A program made the translations under genes and the position numbers. This document shows positions 63,167 to 64,000 of a stretch of 64,000 bases of DNA, in pieces; the stretch's first letter is position 1, and every line of letters begins with the position of its first letter. The DNA is from Stutzerimonas stutzeri (GTDB lineage Bacteria; Pseudomonadota; Gammaproteobacteria; Pseudomonadales; Pseudomonadaceae). The stretch lies in the NCBI RefSeq assembly GCF_009789555.1, contig NZ_CP046902.1, positions 4,480,001-4,544,000 of the forward strand, written 5' to 3'. The notes under the pieces are model-generated. The model saw only the letters and a list, made by a program, of their open reading frames with translations. It searched no databases and was not told the origin of the DNA.

Positions 63167-64000
63167 TCAGCCAGGATGGCCGTCGACCCGTGCAGTCAGC
63201 AGCATCGGTGCATAGCGCCAGGCGTACAGGGCGAAGGCCAGCGTCCAGCAGATTGCCGCGAGCCAAAGGCCGGTCAGCGGCCACAGTCCGGAAAGGAACA
63301 CCCGCGACGCCGCGCCGAGGTTGAACAGCACGAATGCCCCGACCATGCCCGTGGGCAACTGCAGCGGCCGACCGGTGTGGCCGAGGGTGACGCGGGCGAT
63401 CATCGCCAGTATCAAGCCGCTCATCGAGCCCACCGATAGGGCGTGCAACGCAGGGCTCGAACTGTCCAGCAAGCCGACGTTCCACAGCCCCAGCCCCGTC
63501 GCGGCGACCACCAGCCAGAGCATCGCCAGGTGCAGCGACCAGAGAAGCGGAACGCGCCAGATACCCGCGTCGTACCAACGCGCCAGCCGCAGCAGGTGCC
63601 CCGCTGCGATGGCGAAAAACAGCGCGCCTAGAAGCCAGTCCCGCTGCAATGCGGGGCCCGTGGCGTAGAGCATGGCTACCAGGCCGGTGGCGATCAGCAG
63701 GGCCACGTCAAGCCATAGCCAGGGTTTCACCGCCTCGGTGCGACCGAGGCCGCGTTGGGTGAAAAAGGGAATAACCCGTCCGCCGATGATGGCCATCAAG
63801 GCCGCCACCAGCCACAATCCGGCCAGCACACCCTGGCGCTGCAAGCCGTCGTCGCCCCACGCGATCGCGCAGAGCACTACCGCGTCGGCGCCGATCATCA
63901 GGGTGAGCACGACGATGATCGGGTAATTGCGCGTCTGCCTGGCGCGCCACAGCATGCGCGCCATCAACCCTGTCACACCGAGCAGGAAAAGCAGGTCCGC
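63167..64000 (-). CDS. nnrS: NnrS-family heme/copper membrane protein (5' part outside the window)
   Basis: About 277 C-terminal residues are visible and the frame is open through base 64000; the start is outside. Multiple helices with the family pattern IIGGRVIPFFTQRG near the visible residues 70-83 and HALSVGSMSGLILAMIARVTLGHTGRPL near 185-212, which includes conserved His. NnrS proteins protect against NO stress and accompany denitrification genes. Confidence 0.88.
   Translation of the reverse strand, partial: ADLLFLLGVTGLMARMLWRARQTRNYPIIVVLTLMIGADAVVLCAIAWGDDGLQRQGVLAGLWLVAALMAIIGGRVIPFFTQRGLGRTEAVKPWLWLDVALLIATGLVAMLYATGPALQRDWLLGALFFAIAAGHLLRLARWYDAGIWRVPLLWSLHLAMLWLVVAATGLGLWNVGLLDSSSPALHALSVGSMSGLILAMIARVTLGHTGRPLQLPTGMVGAFVLFNLGAASRVFLSGLWPLTGLWLAAICWTLAFALYAWRYAPMLLTARVDGHPG

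Overview
The window looks like a chromosome segment of a denitrifying Pseudomonas of the P. stutzeri group (Stutzerimonas). It is GC-rich with Pseudomonas-type Shine-Dalgarno sites, and it carries a lldR-lldP-lldD-dld lactate locus, a cd1 nitrite reductase and NO reductase cluster, and DNR-type regulators. Genus and species are inferred from remembered gene order and protein resemblance. No search was run.

Layout. (1) 1-6.5 kb: lactate uptake and oxidation, with two TGGT-N3-ACCA operators between lldR and lldP. (2) 6.7-7.9 kb: a small exported protein, the tmRNA gene ssrA, and directly after its 3' end a decayed XRE-type regulator, which looks like a scar at a common integration site. (3) 7.9-27.4 kb: an accessory-looking catabolic island. 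A plus-strand operon (isochorismatase-family hydrolase, TauABC/NitT-type transporter, SDR, allantoinase/dihydroorotase-like amidohydrolase, LOG-family nucleosidase, DUF3830 protein, cyanuric acid hydrolase/barbiturase-family enzyme) converges on a minus-strand operon (BMP-type nucleoside-like ABC importer, formamidase, biuret-hydrolase-like enzyme, triuret-hydrolase-like isochorismatase, AtzH-like protein, GntR regulator). An acyl-CoA synthetase lies divergently at the far end. Together they suggest import and stepwise hydrolysis of a cyclic, N-rich ureide or triazine for nitrogen, through carboxybiuret and biuret. The true substrate is unknown. (4) 27.4-33.2 kb: a REP pair, small proteins, an MdtD-like exporter, and a Fur-box-led P19 / cupredoxin / FTR1 / polyferredoxin iron uptake operon.

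(5) 33.3-40.6 kb: anaerobic-growth genes. These are class III ribonucleotide reductase, with its glycyl-radical tail encoded as a separate 55-residue gene, and activase NrdG; a DNR-like regulator; a DGC-domain protein; and the O2-independent ubiquinone genes ubiU-ubiV-ubiT. (6) 40.7-59.9 kb: denitrification, comprising NorR with a sigma-54/NorR-controlled dnrN, dnrD, dnrP, norD, norCB, norEF (nirOP), nirQ, and nirSMCFDLGHJEN (NO2- to NO to N2O plus heme d1 synthesis). (7) 59.9-64 kb: a LysR regulator with a perfect inverted repeat in its promoter, an HPP/CBS membrane protein, an SDR, and the 3' part of an NnrS gene.

Regulation visible in the DNA: ANR/DNR-type boxes (TTGAY-N4-RTCAA) lie before nrdD/dnrS, the DGC gene, ubiUVT, dnrP, norCB, nirQ and nirS, with a degenerate one before nirJ. 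Paired NrdR boxes precede nrdD, three NorR sites plus a -24/-12 promoter precede dnrN, and a Fur box precedes the iron operon.
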